Positions 12,027 to 24,619 of a DNA stretch of 64,000 nt are shown one piece after another (the first letter of the stretch is position 1; each line of letters begins with the position of its first letter). Source of the DNA: Ophiura sarsii (Eukaryota; Echinodermata; Ophiuroidea; Amphilepidida; Ophiuridae); NCBI GenBank assembly GCA_035610835.1, contig JAYJML010000140.1, forward strand, positions 1 to 64,000. Direction: 5' to 3'. Below the pieces are notes generated by a model that worked only from the letters and a program-made list of their open reading frames with translations, was not told where the DNA came from and did no database searches. The position numbers were made by a program, and so were the translations under genes.

Positions 12027-12071
12027 TCTATTCTTGCAAACCTGACGAATTTATTCAGAAACACCCCGGCT

Positions 12072-12842
12072 GTTGTAGGATTTCCTATACCCTGGCTTGT
12101 TTGGATGGCTAAGATCTGTGCATTGTTGATTAGCACAGACCGTGAAATAAACTGACAAAAGAGATATTTGCTCGAGTGAATCCGAATGTTTGTAATAGCA
12201 TGTTTGTAAGTCCATGGTATTATGCTCTAATAAAAAGAAATACTATTGATAACAGCAATTGTACAAGAGTATTTTGAAAGTAGTTGAGCAGGTAAAGTAG
12301 TAGGGTGGTGTTGATGATTGGGTGGGAGAGTGCCCAGGGGATGTGCATTTGTATCGTAAGGTGAAGGGTGATTAATGTATGGAACTGTTTGAGGCCTTTG
12401 TAACGTTGGAATATTTTTGGAAAAGTTAGTGTAGGCTTGTAGCTGTTTCTTGTACGGTGGTGCGGTTATAATTCCACAACCCCTCAAGAAGCGGATTTGC
12501 AAACATGGCACTTTTGCGAAAATAATGTTCATGACTGAAATAGGTCAATCTCAATGTTAGACCCCATTCAGCAGAGCAACCATATTTGAGTGTGCGGCCT
12601 CTTCTTACTTACATGGCCTGGACACATACCCAAAAAATTGATTGTCCCTGGTCTCTCAAGCCTGGTAGGAAAGTTTCTTTTTTAAAACTTCCTGCTCTCA
12701 GCCCCCACACACCCCCACAGTTTATTGTGCATCCCTCATCCGCAAATATTAAATTGAAGATTTTCGCATAATATTATTAAAGTTTATAACAGGAGTCGTT
12801 AACACAAAAATACTGTACATGTATTTCAATAAAATGATCGGT
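12072..12842. other. Unassigned sequence
   Basis: No gene or repeat family was recognised. A proline-rich open frame on the minus strand (12227-12532) has no known motif. Confidence 0.4.
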
Positions 12843-14508
12843 TTAATTATATTTTGTGAATTGTGTTATGCTTATGGTTGCACAGGAGAATGCCCATGGG
12901 GTGTATTGAACAAGAACCATCTTCCATTCAAACATTAGTTGCTTAAGAGTCAGTTTGTATAATTTTTTAGAATTGATTATATTCTTCAAAAAATAGATTG
13001 TTCTCATATCTTGTGTATTGGTAGGCCCTGGGGCACTAACAACCAGGGTGACTATCGACCTGTTGCCATGGTAACCCACCAAAAACCAATTTGGAAAAAC
13101 CAAAACGGAATAATACTGGAACCTTACAATACAATCACCTCAAAGGACAACTTTCCCCTACTGACTGCATAGTTTAAAGGTAAATATCTTACTCCTAAAG
13201 GTAAATGCTAAGTATTTAAAGGTTGCCTACTTTCAGTTTTGAAATAAAGGAGATTTTTGACCAAATGTATTGCCTTAAAAACAATTCTGCCAGGGGTGCC
13301 AGAATTTTTTTTGCTGGTGTGAGTAGTTAAATGTATTGCCCTTTCAAATCTGTAAAAACTAGCTTGGGCAAATGATATTCCTAAGTACAGTGTTGCCAGG
13401 AACAACAGCCTTTTTTAAATCTGAGCATTTTAACCCTATTTGTTATAAAAGCATGTTTATTTTCTCAATAATATTCAATAAAAACATGTTCTAATAACTC
13501 AGTTCACTCTTTTTGGGGTTGATTGCAAAGGGTAATCTGTAATAACAATTCGACCTGTTGCCACGGTAACAACCAAAACCCAATTTTAGTCATTTTGGAC
13601 CAACTTTGCCCTGAAATGTACTCACAATTATCTTATGTCAAAAACTGACCTTAGCAAAACAGAATAATACTGGAACTTTAGAATACAATCACCTCAAAAG
13701 TCACCTCTTCCCCTACTGACTGCATCATTTAAGGGTGAATATCTTATTCTTAAAGGTAATTGCTAAGTATTTAAAGGTTGCCTATTTTCAGTTTTGAAAA
13801 TCAAGGGGATTTTTGACCAAAAGTATTGCCTTAAACATCTCCTTTTCATGAGTACCAGAAATATGTCCTTGCTGGTGTAAGTAGTTAGATGTATTGTCCA
13901 TTCAGATCTGTAAAAAGTATCTTGGGCAAATGATATTCCTAAGTACAGTGTTGCCAGGAACAACAGCTATTTTTAAATCTAAGCATTTTTACTACATAAG
14001 GCTTTTGAACCCTATCCGTTATAAAGCATGTGTTTTTTCAATGATATTCACTCAAAACATACTCTAATAACTCTGTTACATTATTGTGGTTGTTTGCAAA
14101 GGGTTATCTGTAATGAAAATGTTACCCGTTGCCACGGTAACAACCCAAAACATGTTACTCTTAAAGGTAAATGCTAAGTATTTAAAGGTTGCCTATTTTC
14201 AGTTTTGAAATAAAAGAAGCGATTTTTGATCAAAAGGATTGCCTTAAAAATCCCTCTTCCAGTAGTAGTTAGATGTATTGCCCTTTCAAATCTGTTCACA
14301 ACATATTGATAATGAAAGGTAATTTTTTGATATCAATATGATGCAAATATCTTTAATAAGAATGACAATTGCAAACCTGACCTTACTCTTCACAACTATA
14401 GAACATTGTTTTATGTTTCGAAATAACAAGGGAGAGTTGCCAGGATTCTAGGCCTACACCGTTAACTCTCCAACTGGATACGTAAACTCTAAAACTAACA
14501 TGTCTTAT

Positions 14509-14984
14509 GTGAACTCTCAGCATAGCCTCCGTAAAACTGCTGTAACTCCTTCAATACTCATTTAATCTATATAAAAGTATACATTTTCATGACGAAAAGA
14601 GGTCAATGAATCCAACCATGAACATGAAATTGGCTATTTTGGAGAAATTATAAAAAAAAAAACGTTTTTGGACCCATTTAAGGTTTTGTCAAGATAACTA
14701 AATATATATTTTGTCAAATTTTGTCGTTTTAGTTTTATTATAATCCTAATAAAATTATCTAGGGTTTGCTTTTTGTGTCCTTTTTACCATGGATTTGTGT
14801 ATGTTATGTTTATGATTTTGGCAGTCCAACAAAAAATCACATTTTGTGGCACTTTTTGGACAATATTTAAAAAATAAATAATTATATTCAACCCTTTTCT
14901 TCAAGAAAATGTATACTTTATATAGATTAAATGAATAATGAAGTAGTTACGGCAATTTTACGGAGGCTATACCTGAGGGTTCAC
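14509..14984. mobile_element. MITE with ~85-bp TIRs inside the palindrome centre
   Basis: GTGAACTCTCAGCATAGCC at 14509 is mirrored by GGCTATACCTGAGGGTTCAC ending at 14984. The inverted match continues inward for about 80 bp through CTCCGTAAAACTGCTGTAACT and ATTTAATCTATATAAA. The element is about 476 bp, AT-rich and non-coding. It is a non-autonomous DNA transposon of unknown superfamily. Confidence 0.8.
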
Positions 14985-16159
14985 ACCCCCTTAAATGGGA
15001 AGGGTGTGGGAATTTCTATCAAGGAGCTGAATGCTGCTGGATTTGTGTATATATGTGTATGAAATTGGGTGTTTTCCAGTTACCCAGGCAACACTCATAT
15101 TACCCTTTAAAACAACCAAAATGAATGTATGTTATTAGAATATGTTTTGATTGAATATCATTGAAAAAATACATGCTTTTATAACAAATATGGATGAAAA
15201 GGCGTATTTAGTCAAAATGCTCAGATTTAAAAAAGGCTGTTTTCCTGGCAACACTGTACTTAGGAATATCATTTTCCCAAGCTACTGTTTACAGATTCGA
15301 AAGGGCAATACATCGAACTACTCACACCAGCAAGGACACATATCTAGCACCCCCGGAAGAGGGATTTTTCAGGCAATACTTTTGGTCATAAGTCGCCTTT
15401 TTTCAAAACTGCAAATAAGCAACCTTTAAATACTTAGCATTTATCTTTAAGAATAAGATATTCACCATTACATGATGCAGTCAGTAGGAGAAGAGGTGTC
15501 CTTTGAGGTGATTGTATTCTAAGTTTCAAGTTATGTCCCGTTTTGGTATGGTGAGTTCTTAACATAAGATAATTTTGAGTCAATTTAAGGGCAAATTTGG
15601 TCCAAAATGGCCAACATTGATTTTTGGTTGTTACCCTGGCAACAGGTCAAATTTGTATTACCGATTACTCTTTGCAATCAACCACAAGAATATAACCGAG
15701 TTATTAGAATATGTTTTGATTGAATATCATTTAAAAAACAAATGCTTTTATAACAAAAATAGGGTTGAAAAGGCTTGTTTAGTCAAAATTATCAGATTTC
15801 AAAAAGGCTGTTGTTCCTGGCAACACTGTACTTAGGAATACCATTTGCCCATGCTACTTTTTACAGATTTGAAAGGGCGATACATTTAACTACTCACACC
15901 AGTGAAGACAAATTTCTGGAACCCCTGGCAGAATTATCTTTAAGGCAATACATTTGGTCAAAAATCGCCTTTTTTACAAAACTGAAAATAGGCAACCTTT
16001 AAATATTTTTACCTTTAGGAGTAAGATAGTTACCTTTAAATGATGCAGTCAGTAGGGGAAGAGTTGTCTTTTGAGGTGATTGTATTGTAAGGTTCCAGTA
16101 TTATTCCGTTTTGGTATGGTGAGTTCTTGACATAAGACAATTTTGAGGAAATTTCAGGG

Positions 16160-17625
16160 CAAATATGGTCCAAAATGATGATAGTGCAGAAATGCTGACA
16201 ACGAAATTTAACGAGATAATGATCAAGACAGCAGAAGAGTCACTTGGGAAACATCGCAGGAAGACACAGCCATGGCCAACACCTTGGACCAAGTCACTCA
16301 TCATCACTCTACCTAAGAAAGGCAACTTACAGCAATGCCAGAACTACAGAACCTTTAGTCTAATCAGCCATGGCAGCAAAGTCATGCTCAAAGTTCTACT
16401 GAACAGACTGAGAAATCATAGCTGAAGAGCAGGCCGGTTTCAGAAGTGGAAGAAGCACAATGGAGCATTCAACCTGCGAGTTTTGTGCGAGAAATATAAC
16501 CAACATCAGCAAGACATCTTCCATGTGTTTATTGACTTTAAAAAGGCCTTTGACCGTGTGTGGCACAAAGCACTGTGGGCCACGATAAAGCTTTACAACA
16601 TGGGCCAAAAGCTCATTCAAACCATCGAGCAACTATACAGCAAAGCCAGCAGCGCAGTACTTGCACAAGGTAAAGTTGGTAAATGGTTCCACACCTCAGT
16701 TGGGGTCCGACAAGGCTGCCTATTATCCCCTACCTTATTCAATATCTTCTTAGAAAGAATAATGACTGATGCACTAACAGATCACAATGGAACAGATAGC
16801 ATAGGAGGGAGAAACATCACCAATCTGAGGTTTGCTGACGACATCGACAGACTGGCAGGTAGCGAAGAAGAGCTGGTGAGTTTGGTTGACCAACTGGACA
16901 AAACATCGACCAGATACGACATGGAAATAAGTGCAGAGAAAAACAAGCGGATGAGTAACAAAGACGAAGTGATAACAACACGAATCATAGTCAATGGCCA
17001 AAGACTACAGACAGTTAAGAAGTTCAAATACTTTGGGGCCATCATCAGCGATGAAGGTTCCAAACCAGAAATCCTTTCAAGAATCGCACTTACAACAGCT
17101 GCCTTGGCGAAGTTACAACCCATTTGGAGAGATAAAAACATCAGTCTCGGCACCAAACTAAGGCTTCTGCATGCCCTTGTGCTCTCCATCTTCTTGTATG
17201 CATGCGAGTCATGGACGCTGACGGCAGAACTACAGAGAAAGATCGAAGCGGTAGAGATGAGAAGTCTAAGGCGCCTCCTTGGAATTTCATATACTGACCA
17301 CATCACAAACGAGGAGTGGCGCAACAAATGAAGAGCTATACAAACCTGTTGGCCACCGGGGAAAAGCGAAAACTAAAATGGTATGGCCATGTAACCAGAT
17401 CAAGTGGCCTCTCCAAGACCATCCTGCAGGGCACCGTAGAGGGGAAGCGAAGAAGAGGTCGCCAGAGGAAAAGTTGGAGGGGCAACATCACAGAATGGAC
17501 TGGGAAAGCTTTCGCAGAAACCCAAGCATTAGCACCTGACCGAGTCAGATGGAGGGAGGTGGTAAAGAAATCCGTCATGCAGTGCCCCTACGACCCTTGA
17601 GGGTTATGGGAGTGGTAAGACGGTA
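16160..17625 (+). pseudogene. RTE-like LINE reverse transcriptase, broken
   Basis: A degraded non-LTR retrotransposon. About 16165-16425 encodes pre-RT sequence (EESLGKHRRKTQPW) fused by an internal deletion to LIITLPKKGNL and QNYRT. A frameshift near 16410-16440 precedes the main frame (16483-17331, 282 codons). That frame has IDFKKAFDRV (residues 17-26), SVGVRQGCLLSP (72-83), FADD (117-120) and a C-terminal YACESWTLT with LLGISY. Another frameshift near 17316 leads to KRKLKWYGHVTR and a basic tail, ending at 17598. The endonuclease domain is missing. It interrupts the right arm of the large inverted repeat between GGTCCAAAATG (about 16166) and ATGGCAATAGGTCG (about 17630). About 20 bp of the arm are lost there and no target duplication is seen. 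Confidence 0.88.
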
Positions 17626-17740
17626 AGACCATGGCAATAGGTCGATTTTTTTATTTTTTGAAAGTCACCCTGGTTGTTAGTGCCCAAGGGCCTACCAATA
17701 CACAAGCTATGAGAACAATATATTTTTGAAGGATATAAAA

Positions 17741-18518
17741 AAATACATTTAGTAAATGTAGAGATTATTTTAATATCGTTCAATCATAATATTATTTTGA
17801 TCCCAGATACTTTTCATTTTATTTAATAGAATGATTTTCTTACAGATTCAATGAGGTTTTGCCTTAATTTGAATGTACTAATGTACTATCACTTCATGGG
17901 GGTGCATGTACATGTACATGTATAGGTTTAGTACATGCTTAGCGTTGCGTTTATTGAATTATTGCAATACCCCGCCCATTGTTACACCATGATTATTCAC
18001 GCAATAATCTATCAGGCCAATTGTTATTGAAAGAAGTCAGTCGTCGTTGAATCGATTCTTATTTCCCATCTGATCTGTTTGAACAGTCAGAAGTCAAGGC
18101 ATGAAAATACCGTCTATTTTGTTCGCCCCGGCCCACCAGTAAAGCGAGATTTAAAGAAAACAAATAGAAATTGGGTCATTTAAAACTCGCGATTGTGACG
18201 GATTGCCTCCATCAATTGTAATTATCTTAGGCTCATTTTGAAGGGGAAGTCCTATTTATTTAACAATGTTAATTTTTTGGAGTCGATAAAGATGCATTTT
18301 CAATGCAATCGTAAACATCGTAATTTTTCATGATTTTTAGACGTCGTAGCAAAAACTTTTTGCACAAGAAATGTTCCTAACGTATTACACTTAATCAAGC
18401 ATATGTTTATTTGTAACACATTTTTGGACAGGGTCAGGGCCACGACTTTCATTAATCTACATTAAAAATATACGCCATTTTCCAACACACAGAGACTAAA
18501 CCGTTTTTCTAACAAAAT
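17741..18518. other. Unassigned AT-rich sequence
   Basis: No coding motif. A GGTCAGGGCCACG segment near 18432 resembles the dispersed repeat at 6780 and 18780. Confidence 0.4.
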
Positions 18519-18601
18519 GTATTCATCAGGATTCGAACCGAGGAGGGGAGAATCCATTATATTACTAGTCCATAGTCGTAACCGCTCGGCCATAACTACT
18601 C
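18519..18601 (-). pseudogene. tRNA-Ser-like sequence (SINE head or tRNA pseudogene)
   Basis: On the minus strand the order is GTAGTTATGGCCGAGCGG (acceptor and A box), TGGACTAGTAATATAATGG (anticodon arm), CTCCCCTCCTC (long variable arm as in tRNA-Ser) and GGTTCGAATCC (B box). The acceptor ends pair at six of seven positions counting a wobble, but the T stem is mismatched. A functional tRNA is unlikely. Confidence 0.65.
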
Positions 18602-18644
18602 ATTGACGTGTTCTCTACATAATGAACTAGTTGTAAACTATTAA

Positions 18645-18875
18645 GTATTCGACGACATTTTAGCCAGTTTCTAAATTGTATTTTAAATGTGAAAACGGTG
18701 TCGCTGCAAGCTAGGTTTGGATTCAATACATCGATCATAATAAAAGGTTATTCATTTAAAGCTTTTAATGAGACAGGGGTTAGGGCCACGGGAAATATAC
18801 CTTATTTTATTTAGTAACGACAAAATCATCTTCTCCAGAAAATGGTATTTTCAAGAAGAAGCGTCCCTGCAAACA
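18645..18875. repeat. Dispersed repeat, second copies of the 3.2-kb and 6.8-kb segments
   Basis: About 18650-18720 (GACGACATTTTAGCC, AAAACGGTGTCGCTGCA) matches 3183-3270. About 18745-18870 (GACAGGGGTTAGGGCCACGG to GCGTCCCTGCAAAC) matches 6745-6875. Here the two segments sit together, which suggests they are parts of one element split elsewhere. Confidence 0.7.
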
Positions 18876-19439
18876 TGACAAATAATGGATTCATATTTTA
18901 TTGCTCCCCTTAGTAAAAATCCCCCTAGTCACATGGCGTTGAACCACATTTAAATGCCTTGATGTTGGCATTGAATAAGGCTGACATTTTGGCATATTGA
19001 ATTGCACAAGATCGACATACTCTTTTCAAGGGAAAACAAAATTGCGTCGTATGCAATAGACTCACTCAACGTTGGCATCTGACTGGGTCTATTTCAACGA
19101 AGCTACAAACATGACAAACAGATAATATGTTGGTACATGTACATGCACATGACCGTACAATCATGTAGGCCTAAACATGGGAAATCAGAATATCGATTCA
19201 ATGACGAAACGATTGACTCTTTTCATAATGGCACAATTGCTCTTTATTTGGGTAACAATGGGCTATAGGGTCTCAATAATTCAATTTACGCAACGCTGAC
19301 CATGAACAAGTAAAAGTTGAACTGCATTCAAATTATTGAATTTAGACAATCATTCAAATTAAAAGTATCTTGTCCGTGGATTCACAAATATTATGGGGAA
19401 CGATAAACAAACCCAACATAAAATTACTAAATTTAATAT

Positions 19440-19976
19440 GATACTAACGAAGACAAAAAAGCATTCTGCTGGGATTTGAACCACCGGCCTTTCGATCATT
19501 AACCCAATGCTCTACCGATTGAGCCAACGGCACACTGTACTGTACAGTTGTTGCAACATAAATAGATTCAAATATCGTGTTTGAACACGATTACTATCCT
19601 ATAAATTGGAAGTTTATAATGCTTTTAAAATTTATAGTTTTGTATGTTTTTAACAAAGGATTCTCACTTAAAAATTGATTTGATGCTGCTTCAGATTGTA
19701 ACTCTGGTTTAATTGAAATAAATAGAATGACTGTTAGAAACATTTCTAGACACGGATTTCGTTCACATTTGATGTTTGTAGCCACTCTTTAGTATTGCAT
19801 CATGGGTTTTATGATACCTGTACGCGGATTTCGGGTATGTAGCGAGTCATGTGACTTTTGCCCGGGGCAAATATTTGAGATTTGGAAGTGCCTTTAAGAA
19901 TAAACTTTTAAAAGACATTTTGATCGCGAGATGGCGCCCTGTATATCAGAGATAATAATGTGCCATAGGCTGATAT
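19440..19976 (-). repeat. tRNA-derived SINE-like repeat (copy 1)
   Basis: The minus strand has a tRNA-like head at about 19462-19532 with TGGCTCAATCGGTAGAGCA (A box) and GGTTCAAATCC (B box). The rest continues to about 19976. A second copy lies at 28745-29380, sharing ACTATCCTATAAAT, CATTTCTAGAC, GGGTATGTAGCGAGTCATG and TGATCGCGAGATGGCGCCC. The anticodon loop reads AAT (Ile-like), but the stem is mismatched. The two copies differ by substitutions, and copy 2 carries a foreign insert. Confidence 0.75.
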
Positions 19977-20002
19977 TTTACGGTATTGTATTTAGACTAG
20001 CG

Positions 20003-20435
20003 CAGTGGCGTAGCTAGGTTATTCATATTTGGTTGGGGGCATTGAAAATTAACCGGCAATATTTTTGTGAGTCAAGAAATGCGCTAGTTACACCTATTTT
20101 GTGCACAATCGAGCTACATTTTGGCTCTACACAAGCTTGTACCAAAGAATATTGCATTTTGAGAAGACATAATGTGATGCGATCTGTGAAAACCCGCCAC
20201 GTGGTGGCATTTTTCATTTTGGGGATATTTATACCATAAGAAAGCTAAAATTATGCTGATTACAGAACTATTTCGATCATTGTTCTACGATCACTACACA
20301 AACAGTTATGAGTGAATGATGAGTGTGATGTCATAAAAAAGCTACAAAACAAGCAATCGTGAAAACAGGCCAAAAAAGATACATAATTCAATAGAATAAC
20401 ATTATAAGGTTAATAATAAAAGTGACTTAAGGGTG
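20003..20435. repeat. hAT-like end followed by part of a TIR element
   Basis: CAGTGGCGTAGCTAGG at 20003 is a hAT-type terminal motif, also at 28473. From about 20172, ATGTGATGCGATCTGTGAAAA starts a segment that matches the complement of about 46180-46443, the TIR element at 45996-46444. It includes the TTCGATCATT, AGTGAATGATGA and GGCCAAAAAAGATAC landmarks. Only part of that element is present here. Confidence 0.7.
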
Positions 20436-23170
20436 CACACCACCAAATAACATTTAGCATTTTAGCAATACCCGGCAGTGTTTGAAATTAAGATAGACCC
20501 CATCATAAGTCTAAATTTAAAATCCTAGAAAAGGTAAAAAGGGCTGTAAATGTTCCTAAATGTTTCATAATTTGGCATTTGTAGGTTATTTCCTCCACAT
20601 TAGGACCACAATCTCTAGCTTTTTCATGAATGGTATCATTTTACACGATTTCACTGTTTCCACCAATTTAGAGCTAAAACCACTGATATTAGGACATATG
20701 CAGCCTGTCGTACCTATGATAGATATCATTGGCCCGTAGCGAGAAAAAAAAGATGCCAGTTACCCCCCCCCCCCCCCCCCCCCCCTCCCACAAAAGTGAT
20801 TGTTTTTAGGCAGGAGACATCTAGATCTTCAATAAAAACAATGATTTGAATTAACCAGTTTGCTCTAAAGGTGAGAGCAATTCACACGAACTTGACCTCT
20901 TAACAATACAAAGCAATAGGGAACTGAAGAACATTTTGTAAAAATCGTAACTAAGCCAACTGAACTAGGTGAATTGTCATTCTTTCTATTTTTTTCATCA
21001 ATAATTCTTATGTCATCTTATTTTTGAAAACAAAACCATAATTATAGCGTATGTTGTTGAGGTTTCATTTCTCTCTTAAGGGGGGTGTAGGGCCAAAATA
21101 TTTATCGGCTAAGTTCATTGCCCTACTTAATTTGGCATAGAATAGGAAAGGATTTTACGCGTGTAGCACACAGTTATACAGTAAATTACCACTTGACCCA
21201 TCTCCTTGTTGTGTTAATCTTTTCTCGGTCTTCATTGTTATTCATTACTTACAATCTTTCAGTGATAATGTCATTGTAAAACGCTTACAAATGCCGTGTA
21301 AACACTGTATATAAACACGGTAAAATAACTGATGACTCTTCCGTATCTATTTTAGCAACCTGGCTACCAGTTCAACCCTGAGGGCAGCAACACATAAACA
21401 TCGCCAAATAGTATTTGCCAAACGTAGCAGGACACAAAATAATCAAGAGTACTAAATTAGCATTTACATTCCGGCCCCTAATTGTTACCAACAATTAACC
21501 AACCATAAATTGACAAATTGAATGCTAATGTAACTTTTAAGTATCCAAATCCAAAACGTTCTCCCAATTTGCAAAACGATTTGAACCATAAATTGACTAA
21601 ATCTGAAACACAAAATTTAGATCACTAAATGAAATGTTCAACATGACACAAAATTTGACACAAATTTTCATAGTGAATACTCTAAAAACTAAACAATGCT
21701 TTAACTAAAACAATTAGTAATCAACACACATCGGCATGGCACAATATTGCTGTGAGCAATCTATAGCACAAACACAAACCCATGCAATAGATGAATCAAA
21801 TATGTGACAATCTATATCATGAACTATCATCTTTCAAATGTTATCTAACATTTTACACTGGTGGCATGAAGTCTTAAAACTTGAAAAAGACGAAGTACAC
21901 AGAAACGTGTATTAGTTTGAGCCACATACACCAAGTGCATTACTTAATCAGTACAAACGCATACACAAAATTGTGTGTGAATTTGAAACAACAAAATGAC
22001 AGGTGAACAAAGACGCCGGAACAAAATGTAGCCTTTGCCCTGATAATGCCACTGCACACACATAATATGATAATCAGTAAACTTGCTGTGAACTTGGAAA
22101 ATCACATTTTAAACATTAATTCAACCTATATATACTACAGCAGGCCTCGCGAGGCTATTTATCCACGCGAGGATTTTTTAATTTGTCTTGTACTGTATGA
22201 TTATCAAAAGAGTTTCTTAATTTGGCTTTCAACAAATTCACACGTGGTAAACTCTGACAGTAATCAAAATGCACATTATATAGAACCTGGAAACACCAAT
22301 GCTGGTACCCTGAGCGTTAAAGCGCACAAAATAATCATTTGCCCAGATAATTATGACCCAACACCAGGTGGTGACAAGTTTACCTGTAACACCAACTAAT
22401 AGATATAAGTGGTAGACAATCCATTAATATTTGAAGAATGTTAAATGCAGGTTATCTGCCTGCATTACATTGCATATTCAATAAACAGTGATATTCTGGC
22501 AATTGTCATTTAATAATGGTTGAGCACGCGCTTGAGTTGCAAATACAAAATGAAGTGGTAGACTGATTCCATCATGTCAATAGTTTGCATCCTGGATACG
22601 ATATTAACTGCTCATCTGCTTGTACACAAAAATGCAACTCAAGTGTGGTGCAAATGCGATTTGAATCAGGAGTGGTGCAAATTTGTTTTATGTGGTCAAA
22701 TATACTGACATAAACAAACCGAAAATATGGACGGAAAAACCACGTCCACACAAAGAATTGGAAACATGGAGGCCTAAGACCCCTTGAACAAGATAGCACC
22801 AACCCAGGTTCACATGTTGTGAGTGTAAACAGACAGGGCACAACCATGTCTGCATTTAACTGGAGCTAATCTTGAGCATAGTGCATCTGTATGCTCAAGT
22901 AGCTAAGACTTGAGTATTATTGTGACTCAGTCTTTTATAGGCATGTTAACCTATCTTAACACACAAAAATAACAATTTTCCACAACTTGACCAATCTATA
23001 GCAACCCCTGGCTGAAATTTGGAAAGACCAAAAAATATGTGAAATGGGCACTATTACAATATGGTCAATTTGCAGAGTACAACTAAATGACCTATAAGTC
23101 CCTATGATGCACAGATTCCACTTGCACACAGATGTAAGAGAATTTCTGCACAAATCAATTCAGCATGGGC
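20436..23170. other. Unassigned, with a 24-nt poly-C tract
   Basis: About 2.7 kb without recognised genes. A C homopolymer lies at about 20763-20785. A 117-codon open frame at 22046-22399 (plus) has no recognisable motif. The part next to 23170 should hold the 3' end of the BEL/Pao element, but no LTR is visible. Confidence 0.4.
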
Positions 23171-24556
23171 TTATTCATCTGCTTCCAACAGCATGCACAG
23201 TTTATCTACGGGTCTCCGTAGAATTGTTGTTCTGGTTTTCACCTCTGCTTGACGGACAAGTCCTCTCTTGTCTGGAAATGTCTGTATCACTTTCCCCATT
23301 ATCCATGCATTTCTGGGGACGTTATCATCAGCGACAAGCACAACGTCTCCTTCTTTCATGTTCCTTTTAAGCTGAAGCCATCGTTGTCTCTGTTGAAGTT
23401 CTGGTATGTATTCTTTTAACCAGCGCTTCCAAAAAATGTCGGCGAGATACTGCATCTGCTTCCATCTCCTTTTGGCATAAACATCAGTCTTTTGGAAACA
23501 ACCTGGGGGACCTGTAGTGTTAGGTCTCAACAACAGCAAGTCATTTGGTGTCAGCACCCCCAGATCATTTGGATCTTCAGATGATTTGATAAGCGGTCGA
23601 CTATTAATGGTGAATTCGACCTCGCACAGGAATGTCTGTAACTGCTCCTCTCGCTGGCATGTTTTCAGATATTGGGTCCGCAGGATTGACTGTAATATCT
23701 TGCGAACGGTCCTAATCTGACGTTCCCACACGCCGCCATGGTGGGACGCAGCAGGGACGTTAAATACCCATTTGATTCCATGGTTGCTGGTGAACTTCTC
23801 TAATTGTTCATTATTGATCTTTTTTAAGGCTGACTTCAACTCAGCATTAGCACCAACAAAATTAGTGCCATTGTCAGAACATAGTTCTTTTACTGGTCCT
23901 CGTCTGGCCATAAATCTTCTGAGCGCGTCAATGCATGAACTTGTATCAAGGTTTTCTGCTACCTCCAAATGGACAGCTCTGCTTGCTAAACAAGTAAAAA
24001 GTACTCCATAGCGTTTTCTTGTATTGCGTCCAACCTTGATAATCAATGGTCCAAAATAGTCGACACCAGTCCTTGTGAAGGCTGGTTCTTCAGGTTGAAG
24101 CCTTGACGCTGGTAGATCTGCCATTTTTTGTTCACCCACTCGCACTTGATATTTTCTGCATGTTACACAGCGCTTCACTATCTTTCTTACTTCCACACTT
24201 GCCTTTACAATCCAATACCTTTGTCTCAATTCTGCAATGACATGGTTTCTTCCCTGGTGGTTAACTCTTTGATGGACATGTCTTATAATCAGGGTCGATA
24301 CATGATGATTCTTTGGATGAATCAGCTGATGTTTTGCTTGGTCTGGTATTGGAGCATTGCAAAGTCTTCCACCTACTCTTAGTAGCCCATCATGCAATTC
24401 TGGATCGAGATTAGCTATCGAAGACTTTCTCATTAACTTGACATGTGTTTCACTTGTGTTGGTGGATATGTCCTTCATACTTTGAAGTGTTTTGAACTCC
24501 TGAGGGAATGACTGCTTCTGCACGTGTTTGATGATAGCATCTTCTGCTGTCTGCAA
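23171..24556 (-). pseudogene. BEL/Pao integrase and C-terminal domain
   Basis: A frame of 461 residues encodes an integrase. It has a zinc finger of the H-H-C-C type (His near 80-100, Cys130 and Cys133). The core catalytic triad is Asp166 (GVDYFGP), Asp228 (CSDNGTNF) and Glu278 (GGVWERQ), with the DDE spacing of retroviral-type integrases. The C-terminal part with NDLLLLRP and GDVVLVADDN matches the extension typical of BEL/Pao integrases (DUF5641-like). Integrase inserts the cDNA copy into chromosomes. The frame is open here, but a TAA at 24560-24562 separates it from the upstream pol sequence in the same frame. Its terminus is followed by no recognisable LTR. Confidence 0.93.
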
Positions 24557-24619
24557 CTCTTACGCAGTGAGTGACTTCCTGCCCTCGTCTGTTTCTACAT
24601 CCTTTGACTTACTAAGTAA

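Larger units (their letters stand above)
10185..12071 (-). mobile_element. Penelope-like element, complete insertion with TSD
   Basis: The insertion is bounded by a 12-bp direct repeat, AACACCCCGGCT, at 10185-10196 and 12060-12071 (the last base overlaps the left arm). Inside lie 168-bp inverted arms (10196-10363 and 11859-12026) with only a few mismatches, and reverse transcriptase plus GIY-YIG coding sequence on the minus strand. A 33-bp tail separates the right arm from the duplication. Penelope elements are known for inverted or direct terminal copies and short tails. The left arm contains the 3' end of the coding region, so the right arm is an inverted copy of the element's own 3' end placed at the 5' truncation. 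Confidence 0.9.
12975..17740. repeat. Large imperfect inverted repeat of ~556-bp tandem units
   Basis: The left arm (about 12975-14160) and right arm (about 15075-16180, continued at 17629-17740 beyond a LINE) are reverse complements. Within the left arm a unit recurs with about 556-bp spacing: CCCCTACTGACTGCAT near 13157 and 13713, and a partial third copy near 14170. The right arm shows the complement, ATGCAGTCAGTAGG, near 15475 and 16040. Other landmarks are TTGCCACGGTAAC, TAAATGCTAAGTATTTAAAGG and CCTGGCAACACTGTACTTAGG. Short open frames with repeated peptides on both strands are by-products. This could be a foldback element or head-to-head repeat arrays; no terminal target duplication was identified. 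Confidence 0.75.

Noticed and set aside
13208..16002. Repeated open frames with an MFLATLYLGISFAQ-like start
   Set aside because: They come from copies of the same repeat unit in the inverted arms and carry no known domain.
22046..22399. 117-codon open frame as a possible small gene
   Set aside because: No motif, signal peptide or repeat support; length is not unusual for chance.
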